From assembly GCA_003290165.1 (NCBI GenBank), contig QNQO01007623.1:1-64000 (forward strand): a stretch of 64,000 bases of DNA, in the 5' to 3' direction. A program made the position numbers and the translations under genes. The DNA comes from Berberis thunbergii. Taxonomy: Eukaryota; Streptophyta; Magnoliopsida; Ranunculales; Berberidaceae. Below are positions 1 through 10,522 of the stretch, piece after piece; position 1 is the first letter of the stretch, and each line of letters starts with the position of its first letter. The notes below the pieces were generated by a model. It was given only the letters and a program-made list of their open reading frames with translations. It did no database searches and had not been told where the DNA came from.

Positions 1-1474
1 TTATTTTCTACAGAATCCACTCTTCAGATGTTCTTACTAAAAGAATATGCTTTGGGTTTCCAAAGGCCGGAGGAAGATCTCATCTACTGGAGTCTTCGAA
101 TGCTTTGACATTTGCGCCGATGAGTCTTGATAAGACTTGCTACTATGCGTTGTGACCCGCTCTGGGTGAGTGTCGGATTGGTTCGTTGAGACCTTGTAAT
201 TTCTTATCGTATTTGTAGAAGAAGTACGAACTTCCTCTCAAGGGACGAGTCTGTTGTTTATGTGTCGGTGCTTCGTCGGCACTTCGAGTCGCATAATTTC
301 TGAGATAACACAAGCAACCAACTTTGGAGCGGTTGCTTTCCTCCCTATTTAGCTAGCATTGACATGTTGTTCTGCGTTGGAACTCGGAGTAGTGGGGCCG
401 AGTGAAGTTGGACATGGCCTATCAGAGTGGGTCATTGACTCCCAGATGCCCTTCTCATCTCTCTACGGGAAGGTGCACTTGATCTATTTAAACTTGATAC
501 TTGTCCCAAGTTTGGTTGATTGGGCGGATTGAGCATGTGAGTGGGCTATAGCTTCGGTCAGCGTGTCGCGAGGCTTCTGGTTGCTGATTTTATACCACCT
601 CAGGTCATCCTTGCGAAGTGGGTTCGACGAAGTATTGAATTGAGCGCGCTTTTTCATATTTCTTTCTGTGCATTTGCTATTGTTCATAAATCATCTTCTT
701 CGGACAAGAACTCTCTTAGAGGGCACCGTAGTTTACCCTGGGTACCTTTGCTATCACTTTTGAGTCCTCTTCTGAAGTCGAACGGTTTAAGCAAATCTTT
801 AATGTACATCGCATTAGATTCATATGCTTGTAGTTTGTAATCTTTTATACTAGCCATCTAGGCAAACGTTGTAAAATCTTTCCAGTAATCAATATAGTAT
901 ATTTGCGTAATTCTCTTTTATTTCTCAAATGAGAGCAAATCACAAAAGTTCCTAAGAATTAAAACTCTAAACTGACTATTGAAAGAAAACAAACAAATGG
1001 ATAGATTGACTGTTGGCGGATAGAGATTGATCTGGCTCTAAAGTAAATTTGCATGGCCTATGCTTTGATCGTAAGTACCTTTGGTGAATTATCAAGTTCC
1101 GCTGGCATCGTTGAGGTTACTGAAGAGTACCTTGCGTAGGAGGGTCCTTCTGAACCAGCTGATAGTTGTGGGGTTGTGTTCTCGTTTGCAATGACCTTTA
1201 GGCCAGACGTCCTATCGGGCTAGGGGCAGACTGCTCCCGTAACGCTAGGATGTCCTCCTAAGTTAAGCCACTGTTGTTGGATCTTTGTCTCTATCTGGGA
1301 TGAACGACTCTTCTTCAGTTTCTGGGTCTGGCTTCTGTTCAACTTGTTTGGCAGGTTCCACCTGAATCTTAGAACATTTTATCTGCTTTAGCCTAGCATA
1401 GTGGCAGCCTCGTGCCGTTGGTTGGCCCCGTAATTGTTCCCTCTGAGTGGTTGGCAGTATACTTGATGCCCTAG

Positions 1475-1947
1475 TTAAGGGTGGAAACCACTGCTTCCAT
1501 CTGGTGAAGCCAGGGCCTTCCCAAGATGAGGATATAGGTAGACGGTGTGTCTACCACCATGAAGTCTCAAAACAAGACCTTCCTTAGTTGTGGCTCTCCT
1601 TGCCACCACTTCTAGCCTTATTTTCTTGATCAGAAAACATTTTTCCTCCGCTAAACCCAATTAGCGGGTAGTCGAAAGATGTAAAATTTCTCCTCTTTGA
1701 GGTGCATGCTGTGAAATGCATTGTAGAATAGGACATTGAGGGAGTTTCATGTGTCCACCAGGGCCCTGTTTACTTCCCACATTGTAATAGTGATCGAAAT
1801 GACAAGAATGTCATTGTGGCGATATGCAGACGCCTTCGAGGGCCATTCTCTGTAAAAGTCAAGGTTGGGATTGGCTCTGTACTCACGAGTAATACATGCA
1901 TATGTCCTCATTGTTGGGTTGTATCCGCATCTCAAGGGGTATTTCAT
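1475..1947 (-). pseudogene. Gypsy retroviral-type aspartic protease, broken (element A)
   Basis: The protease would cut the Gag polyprotein. On the minus strand the segment ending at 1747 reads RALVDT and then a TGA stop where the intact relative (element B, 51048-51059) has the active-site motif DTGS. The downstream half (1660-1475) has LIKKIRLEV. Shifted by one frame, it contains the family motif ILGRPWLHQMEAV, which is plain in element B. At least one frameshift and one active-site nonsense change make it non-functional. The identification rests on ALVDT plus the LGRPWLH motif, both typical of plant Ty3/gypsy proteases. Confidence 0.75.
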
Positions 1948-2014
1948 TTTCGAGACTTGTTTGACTGTTCTTCTTCTGATCCGACTTCGTGAAGGACATA
2001 ATAAAACCTGGAGC

Positions 2015-2215
2015 CTAGCTTCTCGATTTCTTTGACCGCCTCTCCTCTTTTCCTGGTTCGGTCTTGCCTTTTTTTAGCTCTCTCTTTTGAATCCAGTACT
2101 TGATCTCGTATCTTAGACTCTTACAGTCATTGGTGTCATGGCCACCCTCCATGTGGTATGAGCAATACTTACTATTGTTGCATTTGGAGGGTCTCCGAGT
2201 TGCTTCGGGGGCCAT
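2015..2215 (-). pseudogene. Gag zinc-knuckle segment (element A)
   Basis: The minus-strand translation includes KYCSYHMEGGHDTNDCKSLR. This is the spaced Cys/His pattern (C-x2-H-x4-H-x4-C) between gag and protease in Tat/Athila-type plant gypsy elements, where it binds the element RNA. A basic Lys/Arg/Glu-rich tail follows. The segment lies between the gag core (2641-2991) and the protease (1475-1947), as expected, but is separated from both by frame breaks. Element B has the equivalent at about 51410-51500, more eroded. Confidence 0.7.
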
Positions 2216-2640
2216 TTTAGATCCTCCTAGTTCTTCATGAAGTTAAGGACGTCTGACAAGCTAGAGTTGAAGGGCGTTATGGTCCTGGATCCAACATAGT
2301 TGGAAGACTTCTCTAGATTGGCGTGGCCAGAGTTCGATTTATTGTCATTGCATTCCATTTGTTTCTATCTTCATCTTCTCGCCTCTTTCCTTTCCTTTTG
2401 TCCCTAGAAACTGAGGGTTTCTTTCTCTATTTCTGTTTCCTTCTTTGTTATTCCCATTTATTCCAAGGTGATGTACCTCGGGTGCTTTTCAAGTGTTCTG
2501 TCATATCCAAAGGGGTTCCAAGGTGAGGAAGTCGAAGAACTTTCCTTCTCTTAGACCCGCAGTAAAAGCCCGTAACGGCGGTATCGTCGCTGCAACCGTC
2601 AAGCTCATCATTGAAGTGTGTGACGTATTCCCTTAGCGTT

Positions 2641-3050
2641 TCATTTGACTTCTGTCTCAGGGAGAGTATATAATGCAGGCATTTTCTGATCCACTGACTG
2701 CCGGATAAAGCGTGTAAGGAACTCTTTGGCCAGTGTCTTGAATGAGTCGATTGACTTTAGCGGGAGGCTATGAAACCATGTTAGTGTTGACTTCTTCAGG
2801 CTGGTAGGGGACGTTCTGCAAATCACCAATTCAAACCTTTTGAGCGCCATTACGTGTTGATAATGATGCAGGGTGATCAAACAAGTCACCGCTCCTGTCA
2901 TAGAACTCAGCTTCGGAGGGATGAACTTCTTTGGTAGATCTCTGTTCATGATGCGGTCCACGAACGGAGGAACAGAGAGATAGTACAACACGTCTGGGTC
3001 GTGAGCCTCTCGGGTACAGGTGGTTATGCATGGTGGGGTTTGTCTGCCAT
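2641..3050 (-). pseudogene. Retrotransposon Gag core, frameshifted (element A)
   Basis: This is a capsid-like Gag fragment. The minus strand reads VPPFVDRIMNRDLPKKF and then, after a frame break, LTWFHSLPLKSIDSF followed by LAKEFLTRFIRQSVDQK. This matches the Gag of element B (52718-51721) almost residue for residue, for instance LTWFHSLPPKSIDSF. The LTWFHSLP box is the hallmark of plant gypsy Gag. A second overlapping minus ORF (3076-2831) covers the same region in another frame, showing at least one indel. The product would package element RNA into particles; this copy cannot. Confidence 0.85.
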
Positions 3051-3451
3051 GAAAGTTGGATCCCTGTTGACTGCATCGACGCCTCTAGTCCACTGAGAAC
3101 TAGGGGGGTTAACTCTCTTGTGCCTGTTTTGTGTTGTTGTCTGGAGATTGGGGTATGTGTTGTTCCTGATCTCCAACAGCGGGTAGAGGGTTATGCTGAA
3201 AGAATCTCAACTGCTTTAGTATCTGCTATATCTGTGATGATAACAGATCCATCCTGGGGTTCGTCATCGCTGTTGCTGGAGCGGGGGTGTGAGCCTGCTA
3301 CACTTGTGTTGTCGGCACTGCTGGAAGCAGTGGTATAATGCCAGCTTGAACATTTTGACGTGCCCCCTATTCTCCATTCTTGCGGGATGTAGTGGTCACC
3401 ATCTTCATGAACTTTGAAGAGAGGTCAATACTTTGCTAGGAACTTTGTCGT

Positions 3452-3470
3452 TCCCCACGGACGACACCAA
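3452..3470 (-). other. Primer-binding site of element A
   Basis: Two bases inside the LTR the minus strand reads TTGGTGTCGTCCGTGGGGA. The same place in element B (52791-52773) reads TTGGCGTCGTTCGTGGGGA. Position, spacing and conservation between copies support a tRNA primer site starting TGG. I could not assign the tRNA species. Confidence 0.65.
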
Positions 3471-3472
3471 AC

Positions 3473-4154
3473 TGATGCAGTCGATTTTCGCTCTCTGCTT
3501 GACCTTGACCTACACAAGGAACACACGTGAGCTATGGACCACCTTTTGTGGTGGCTAATGACACTCTGACGCAAAAGTCAGACAAGGATCTGAGGAAGAC
3601 TTAAAGCTGTAAACATTGAATTTGTAGCGTACATTTGTTTCTCAACCTCATGTCTAATTTATAGTGCTGGAGTCTTGCTTTGACCAGGCCATCAGAGGCG
3701 TAGTTTAGGGAAAGATATCTTATAGAATATCCTTATCTAATTAGGAGTTGTCCCGAGGAGGAAAGTTTCCTTATTAGACCTGTGCTCCTAGATACGCGGG
3801 AGATAGTTCATAATTGGAGTGTTGTCCATAGGTGGAAGTTTTCACGTACGACGTATACTCTGGTATTTGCTTCCTAGTTGGAAATAAAGTGTTGCTGGCT
3901 TGCCTGTCCGAAGCTGATTCCCGAGATACTTGCCTTAATAGGTCTTACGGGTGTTGGGGATGGCTGTGAGACACATAGGCTTAGCAGGGCGTATCAATTT
4001 GGGTCTAGCTGGTGGATTGTAATGCACAGGCTTGTTGTCGTTTGGGCCGGATCAATGTTAAATATATTCTTGGGTTTCTTGTTTCTAGAGATTGTCTAGA
4101 GATCATCATGACATGTGTACAGTGTAGGAGAAATGATGTTTCGGTGTATCATCA
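3473..4154 (-). repeat. 5' LTR of gypsy element A (682 bp)
   Basis: On the plus strand it begins TGATGCAGTCGATTTT and ends GTATCATCA. The same ends bound 52794-53474 (681 bp), and a shorter version lies at 40451-41075. Shared blocks include ACACACGTGAGC near the start and AGATCATCATGACA near the end. Relative to the element's coding strand this is the 5' LTR, next to the primer site. The partner LTR is outside the window, so the target-site duplication cannot be checked. Confidence 0.85.
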
Positions 4155-5267
4155 ATTATTATTTGTTATTTTGGGCTTTTTGAACTTAACACCCTCTCTC
4201 CCCAATATGTTTGGGAAAAGGTAGATGCCCCCTTAATTTTTTCATGTTGGGGTATTTTAAGTAACCTCAAGGCGTGTTTGATTCAAAGGAAATTTTTCAC
4301 TGGAAAACAGAAAGGAAAACAAAAGAGAAATGAGCAATTCTAGATGTCGAGGTTTTGGGCGAGGGATGGTGCGTCGCACGCGAGCAGGTGACGTGGTAAA
4401 AAAAAAATTGGGGGGAAATCGAAATTTTTTGGGAGAAGGAGGGAATAGAGCTCCCTCCCCATTTTCTTCCTCTCACTCTCCCCATTTGCTTCCTCTCGAC
4501 AGGTCTCCCCCTCCCTCTCCTCCAAACGAAGCGCTCTCTCTCCCTCTCCCACCTTCATTGTCATCGACTCAAACGAAGGAGAAGAGAAGAAGGTCAAACG
4601 AAGCCAGGAAAATACTCTCCTAGGACCCATTTCAGATCTGGTTTTTGAGGCATTTTTGGCTCAAAATTTCGACGAGGAAATACTCTCAGGTTTTTGGCTC
4701 AAATCTAGGGTTCGAGATCGGGTGTTTAAGTCAGTTGTGAGGAGTTTGTGAGGATTCTGTGAGTCTGTGAGGAGTTTTATGAGTCTGTGATTTGTGAATC
4801 TCACTGGTGTTCGATTGCTCTGTGAAGAGTCTGTAAGTCGACTGGAGCTTGAGAGGCTCGATTTGGAGAGTGGTTGTTTGGCTCAAACTTTCGACAAGGA
4901 GAAACTCTGAGGACGATCAAGACTGGAGAAGGAGAAGCTGGGGTCTGTGTTTCTCACCCACCCATTTGATCTGTTTCCTTATAAAGTTTCAATTTTTATG
5001 TTTTGAAATATATATATATATATATTTTTTGATTTATTTGGGGTGCTGATTGAGTGTTTGAGTTCGAATTCGTGGGTTTTTTTTTGTGAAATTGGAGAAT
5101 GGGATACTAGTAATGTCATAAAGTCTACAACCCATCACCTTATCTCATTGGATTTCACTACCACCACCACCACTATGATCCATGAAGAAAATTTCAAGAC
5201 TTTTTATTTTTGCAGAACTTACTGAACTCACTCATTCATTCATTGATTTTATCTGAAAAGTAGGCAG

Positions 5268-5691
5268 ATAGTGGAGAGAAGGACAGTATTGAGTTGAATC
5301 TTTTTGATATGGATACCATTATGAGGGCGACAAACAATTTCAATAATACAAACTTGCTTGGACAAGGTGGTTTTGGATGTGTTTATAAGGTAAAACTCAT
5401 GTTGTTTTCGAATTCTTAAAAATTCATTCCTTCAAAATGTATTTTAAGGCATTAAACATATAGCCAATTTTTATTCGACAGGGTACATGGGATGATGGAC
5501 AGGAGGTATCTGTGAAGAGATTATCGAAGAATTCAGGGCAAGGAGCAGAGGAGTTAAAAAATGAAGTTATGTTAATTGCAAGGCTACAACATAGGAATCT
5601 TGTTAGTCTTTTAGGTGGATGTGTTGAAGGGGAGGAAAAGATGGTTGTCTATGAGTACATGGAGAACAAAGGATTAACTCCATTCTTTTCA
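5268..5691 (+). pseudogene. Captured receptor-like kinase fragment (S-domain/CRK type)
   Basis: Two exons and the intron between them are preserved. Exon 1 (to 5389) reads FDMDTIMRATNNFNNTN and then LLGQGGFGCVYK, which is the glycine-rich ATP loop. The intron is 5390-5481 (GT..AG). Exon 2 (5482-5691) contains [13 protein letters not shown], with the ATP-binding lysine (usually VAVKRL), then [20 protein letters not shown] and [10 protein letters not shown]. It ends at a GTGAGT donor. This is the N-lobe of a Ser/Thr receptor kinase; the HRDLK catalytic loop, the DFG motif and all extracellular parts are absent. Intron retention means it was copied from DNA, not mRNA. It cannot make an active kinase. 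Confidence 0.85.
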
Positions 5692-5699
5692 GTGAGTTC

Positions 5700-7610
5700 C
5701 CTTAACCCATATCTTATATTCGAGTGTGATCTATTACGGCTATGATTATGACATGGAGATGCTCTAGGATTTTCATTTTTAACTTATGTCAATAGTGGAG
5801 TTCGATTAGATTTTACACTTAGGTGAGTGTGTGTGGTCTTTGATGTATCTAGAGATGTTTTACTACTAGTTTTGGTCCACTTTCTGGAATCTCTTTTTCT
5901 CTCTATGTTTGGTATGTTGAGTTGTGAATAAGAGAGCACTAGTTTTCTGCATGTTTGGCAACATCAATACATGTGGATTCATGAGTTGTCACTGAATTAG
6001 AATGTTTTGCTGCTTCAAAGTGCTTTTGTCGCAGAGCTTGCGGTGCTAGATGTTTTTGCTTGTGCTTGTGCTATATCCAGATTGGCTTTGCTGATTACAA
6101 GATCATCCTAGAAGGAATTAAAAGAGAAACTAACACACTTCACCATTCATGAAGCCATGAGTTTTTAATTAAAAGAAAAAAAATGACACACCACCCTCAT
6201 GGCCACTGTGGCCTCACTGGTTGTTGCAAATTCAGACGATTAAAGGCCTTTAGTTTCTTGGTTGTTGCAAGATGAGCATGCTAGAAGAAGCTTGTTTTAT
6301 TTTGATTAAGTTGCACATTATATTTTCAGTTTCTTGGTTGAAGGCCTTTAGTTGATTGTTGTTTGTCTGTTGTTGTGTAATCCTCAGATCTATTATTTAT
6401 GTAACACAGATTACCAAGAGCTTCGTAAATGAACTTGATGAAGTTACTAAGAGCACGAATGAATTGGAGAAAGTTGGTGATGAAGAAGCTAACAAGCATT
6501 CAAATGATCTCATAGAAGACAGTTGAAGTGAATTGGATGAGGAGGGCAACAAGCAGCATTTAAGTGATGTTGAAGAGGAACCGACAATACCAAAATGAAC
6601 TTGAAGAAGCTACCAGGCCACTTGAAGCTGCAGTTGTTTTAATTTCCATGGGGTCGATATAAAGGTAAAGAAGTTGACAAGAGGTAGGTCATTCGGATGA
6701 AAATCATAGGAAAACTGCTGGATTGAGAGTAGTAGAAGTTCTTTTTCCTTTTTATAATACAAAAAGAGATTAGTAGAAAGTTGTACCCTTGAGAAGTTTT
6801 AATTGGTTATCTGGATTGACCAATATAGACTAACATGATGTTTAGTTTGCTTGATATTTCAATGCTACAAAGAAGTTCAGTTCAATATCATTTGATGCTA
6901 TCGTGCAAGTCCATGCTTTCTATTTCAGTGCTATCACTGGTGCTTGGTTTTTAAAACAAAAACATGTTTATTATTATTACTGTTGCTGCTGTCCAAAGAA
7001 GCATCATTTAAGTCCAGGAATTGTAAGCCTGAAGTTTTTGGCACTCTGAATTGTATGAAACCAAACCGCCAAAGTTCTTTCTTCCTGCAGAATGAAAGTG
7101 TTTGATGAAATTATGTGTGAATGAAAGGGTCTTACCCGAATGTGCTTGTTTTCTCAGTTTTTCTTTGATCATTTTGTTTTATGTGATTTAGTTAGGAATG
7201 AAACCAATGCATGTAACCCTGAAGCCCTAGATACAAATGGATTTGAAGGGAAGGGAAGAAGCCTATTCAAGAAAACTAGTGGTGGCGGAGGGATGGTACT
7301 GCTCCGTTGTCTATTGATGTTGTTGATGTACAAAGAAGTGAAGTATTGGATGACAATTGACTAAAATAAAAATAAAAATACCAACAAGTCAGGAGAATAA
7401 TGAACCACCTACCAATATACAACAATGTGAAGTATTGGATGACAATCAATATATATAAAATAAATACAAGCTACAAGGCATGGGCGTAAAGTTTCCTCGT
7501 TAATTCGACATCATTTACAAACTTCGCCCAATTAAATAAGTCACTTCAATTGCCTGAAACTGCTTATTCACCGAGAGATGGACAACAATTTCGTCGTTTG
7601 AGATATTCGA
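5700..7610. other. Unassigned interior of the Pack-MULE
   Basis: No recognisable gene. A stretch around 6410-6530 could encode an acidic sequence on plus (SFVNELDEVTKSTNELEKVG) and may be a further captured exon. The rest is AT-rich intron-like sequence with stops in all frames. Confidence 0.3.
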
Positions 7611-7614
7611 ATTG

Positions 7615-8060
7615 AAATCTAGTTGTTTGTAGCCATTGATTTGCAAACTCTATCAGATTCCATGTGAAGTGGCATGTTTTTCCTTTTCAATAACATGGTG
7701 ATCAACTTAAATGTCACGAGCTGTAACACAAGACTCAATGTAGGATTTGCCTGAGCCAACAACCCTGCTTCTTGAGGACATGTAGGAAATCTCATCAAAC
7801 CAACTCCAACCATCAATAGACCGTAGCATCCTAGAGACACAACATAGTAGACGGGCAGCTGGAAGAAAATAACACATACTAGGTAAGCTTACTTGCACCT
7901 AGGCATATGAATGAAGATGCGTTTTATACAATATTACTACAAACTTACCAACTATGTATAGCTGCGGGGTACCACCGATGCCTCCAATAGACCTATCCAA
8001 ACAGCCGTAATGGTAATCAGCAATGACAAAATCTATGATCTGCTTCATCAGGCCTTGAAA
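7615..8060 (-). other. Unidentified exon-like segment in the Pack-MULE
   Basis: The minus strand has two short readable stretches, including DFVIADYHYGCLDRSIGG (about 8025-7970) and GWSWFDEISYMSSRSRVVG (about 7815-7750). They lie downstream of the Myb/SANT-like exon on the same strand, so they may be its next exons. I do not recognise the family. No continuous ORF joins them. Confidence 0.3.
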
Positions 8061-8207
8061 TAAACAAAAATAAACAAACTTGACATAGCAACAACAATGC
8101 CACCAGCCTCTTAATTTGCATCATTTTCAGTTCCATTGCATTGGAGCTAGTCATAGAACTACTAAGTAAATAATCTAATAAAACCCTTAGGATTTGAAAA
8201 TCTGTAC

Positions 8208-8438
8208 CTTGACATATTGATTCCACAATTTATCAGCAGCGACATTCATGCCCTGTGATTCATCCCAACTGAAGCCATTTGTAGCTAGAAATGACTTAAT
8301 AGTGGCATATTGCTTCCGTAGAACATTATACCGATTCTTTAACTACCGTTCGTCCCATTTCAGACCTGTTTTACTGTGGAAGTCAATACACATGTTGTTC
8401 CATGCTTTCTTGCTAAAGGTGTTCTTTTGTCTATTTCC
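8208..8438 (-). pseudogene. Captured Myb/SANT-like DNA-binding domain exon
   Basis: The minus strand reads KKAWNNMCIDFHSKTGLKW, then a TAG stop, then LKNRYNVLRKQYATIKSFL and GFSWDESQGMNVAADKLW, ending at a GTACAG splice donor. This is the plant Myb/SANT-like domain (Myb_DNA-bind_3 type). Its usual features are the LKNR(Y/F)..L(R/K)KQY and GFSWDE boxes, and the family is found in transcription-factor-like and transposon-derived proteins. The in-frame TAG sits where the family has Gln, so it is a C-to-T change of CAG. The exon abuts a minisatellite on its upstream side. It is a fragment and not a working gene. Confidence 0.75.
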
Positions 8439-8442
8439 CTTA

Positions 8443-8690
8443 AGAACGTATTCGACTGTCAGATCTGCAAGCGTATTCGACTGTGGTTATTGGTGCTAGC
8501 ACAAGCACAAGCAAAAACATCACAGGTAGTAAAAAAAAGTAATAATTGTATAGTAATAATTATTGGTGCAAGCGTATTCGACTGTCAGATCTGTCAGTAA
8601 AAAAGAACGTATTCGACTGTCAGATCTGCAAGCGTATTCGACTGTCAGATCTGCAAGCGTATTCGACTGTGGTTATTGGTGCTAGAAAGT
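8443..8690. repeat. 25-bp minisatellite, GCGTATTCGACTGTCAGATCT units
   Basis: The core unit GTATTCGACTGTCAGATCTG recurs at about 8448, 8573, 8606 and 8632, with variants ending GACTGTGGTTATTGGTGCTA at about 8473 and 8657. The second half of the array is close to a repeat of the first. It lies between captured exons on the minus strand and was probably generated inside the MULE or its donor intron. Confidence 0.8.
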
Positions 8691-8931
8691 AATAATTGGA
8701 AAATGTGTCTTATATAGTAATTTCCAAAAAATGTTTCAAAACCAGTTGATAATTACCAATGGGCAGAAGACAATAAAAAAAAGTAGTTCACAAATTGTTA
8801 TTATCAGCTTGTAACTATTGGGTCTAAAAAAGTATCATTCACAGGTAGTCAAAGACATGTTATTTTTGTATTAAGCACTAAAAAAGCTATAACAAATTTT
8901 TCACTAACTAATGGAGAAAAAAATTTGTTAC

Positions 8932-9720
8932 CTTATCAGCTCTATGTGGTTGCAACCAATAAGGCAAGTCAGTCGAAACCTTGTTCATGTTTTTGACACA
9001 AGAGTTAACCAAGGTGGAATGCTTTTGCTGGCCTGATTTGAGAAACACTGCATCATTTTCAAAATTGGAGGTGCATTCAGCACAACAAGAGAGCTTATCT
9101 TGTTCCTCTTTCACGGCTGCGAAAGGCTTAATTTCGAGCATTTGAGGCGGGTTTTGTGAGATGCTCAATCTTGAATCAAGGCCACTGCAATAATTCAACA
9201 CAATAGACATCAAATAATGCAAATGTAATCATTCTTTAGTTGTTTAACTTAATAGTATAAGATTGATTTTAAGACCTTAATCCAAACCATACAAAAGACA
9301 AAGGAAGTCCAAATAAAAAAGTAGTCAGCAGATAACATAAACAAGCATAAAAATTGGGTTTCAAACACATTATTGAGATTCTTCTGAAAATGATCAAGTT
9401 CAAAAAAATTAAGAAAAAAAATGTCTATCAAGTTCATCTTTCCTTTTTAATCTGATAGTGGAATCTTTATTGTACAGAAGTCAAGGAGCAAAATCCTGAC
9501 AAAACAAATAAGGAAGAAAAGGGGACAATGTGCTTTATAAACTTGTCCTCACCAAAACTTACTTTCTCTGCCGTTGCAATGACCTTACACACATGAGACC
9601 TCCAAATGGGATATTTTTTTTTTCCAATTTGTAAATAAGATAAATGAGAAGAAAATAAGAAATGGGGTTTGCTCACCTTGAGCCATGGAGGCTTAATCCA
9701 AGACCACTTGAAGGAACATA
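8932..9720 (-). pseudogene. Captured SMXL (SMAX1-like, ClpB-related) fragment
   Basis: Two exon pieces on minus flank an intron of about 490 bp. The first ends at 9677 with SSGLGLSLHGS before a GTGAGC donor. The second (9184-8932) follows an AG acceptor and reads SGLDSRLSISQNPPQMLEIK, then EEQDKLSCCAECTSNFEND, then DLPYWLQPHRADK before a GTAACA donor. The pair of Cys in SCCAEC, the following NFEN and the DLP.WLQ box match the middle region of SMXL proteins, nuclear repressors in strigolactone/karrikin signalling. The ATPase-like and EAR-motif parts are absent. The intron is retained, so capture was at DNA level. Confidence 0.75.
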
Positions 9721-9890
9721 AACAAGAGAAGCAAAATCTGAAAATTACACCTTTTCAGAAGAGCAGTATTTCTCATCTTTTTTCCAAGAGAAGCAAAATC
9801 TAAAAAATGGGTTTGCTCATCTTTTTTCCATTCTGAAAATTACAGTATTTCTGAAAAAAAAAATCGTAAACCCTAGATCTAGAAATGAAG

Positions 9891-10522
9891 GTTTTCGAGA
9901 AGTATTGAATGATCGTAGGGTAGCTCATGGGTAGTTGAGATGTCCTGAAAGCCTGGTCTAGCAAAGTTCTCAAACCAAGGTAGCTTATCGGGGTTCGCTG
10001 GGTTCTTGTCTGACATCCATACCCATATTACTCCTTAAGAATCCTTTACCTCATATGTTTTGACACAAGCTGATCGAGGAATTTTCGCTCCTCTAGGAAG
10101 CTGTAGTGTCATTGAGAAGGGGTTATTAAAAGCATCATATGCAGAACAAAAAACCAGTCTAACAGATTGTTCTATGCAAATGCCCAAACTATAGGGCTTA
10201 TAGGTTAGAATCCATGACACTTAATTCGCCAGGGCATAGTTGAATCAGTGTGTTTCCAGGATTCGGCTGTCTACTAAGATCAATTGTTATGTTTCAATAA
10301 ATAAAAATGATAAACAGATAACTTGATTCTGTCGATGATTTGCATCTTGTAATTCTAGGTTTGCTCATGAATGCTTATAGATCAAATTAAACAAGGTGTA
10401 CTTGAGAGTTGAAGCATACCTGAGGTATCTTTACGCATTTCCCCTCGCCTTCAAACTGCCAGCCATGGTAGAGACATTCCAGCCTCCCATCAATTAACTG
10501 ACCTTCAGACAGTTTTGCTAAT
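9891..10522 (-). pseudogene. TIC55: Captured TIC55 (Rieske-type plastid protein) fragment
   Basis: TIC55 is a Rieske iron-sulphur protein of the chloroplast inner envelope. Exon A (10522-10420) encodes [20 protein letters not shown] and then [14 protein letters not shown]. The C-L-Y-H is the second half of the Rieske ligand set; the first C-x-H pair is missing. The intron is 10419-10101. Exon B (10100 to about 9891) reads GAKIPRSACVKTYEVKDS, then a TAA stop at 10037-10035, then GVIWVWMSDKNPANPDKLPW and RPGFQDISTTHELPYDHS. The stop replaces the Gln expected there (CAA to TAA). Homology ends after LLENL. Flanking exons are absent, so this is a captured, dead gene piece. Confidence 0.85.

Larger units (their letters stand above)
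1..3472 (-). mobile_element. Ty3/gypsy element A, internal region, cut by the window edge
   Basis: This is the internal part of an LTR retrotransposon read on the minus strand: its 5' LTR lies at 3473-4154 and its 3' side runs off the left edge. In minus order it holds a primer-binding site, gag, a zinc-knuckle segment and an aspartic protease, all degraded by stops and frameshifts. Positions 1-840 resemble 49540-50400 in element B, for example around the TATGCTTTGGGTTT stretch near 48, so A and B are copies of one family. No reverse transcriptase, RNase H or integrase is visible in the 1.4 kb beyond protease. The lineage is probably Tat-like, judged from the protease style and the antisense ORF in copy B; that is inference. 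Confidence 0.8.

Noticed and set aside
4330..4630. Open frames on both strands at the Pack-MULE left end
   Set aside because: They overlap the terminal inverted repeat and CT-rich sequence next to it, and the mirrored frames at 11195-11560 arise from the same repeat.
5268..10522. Working kinase, SMXL or TIC55 genes
   Set aside because: Only isolated exons lie within transposon ends, with catalytic parts missing and in-frame stops in some.
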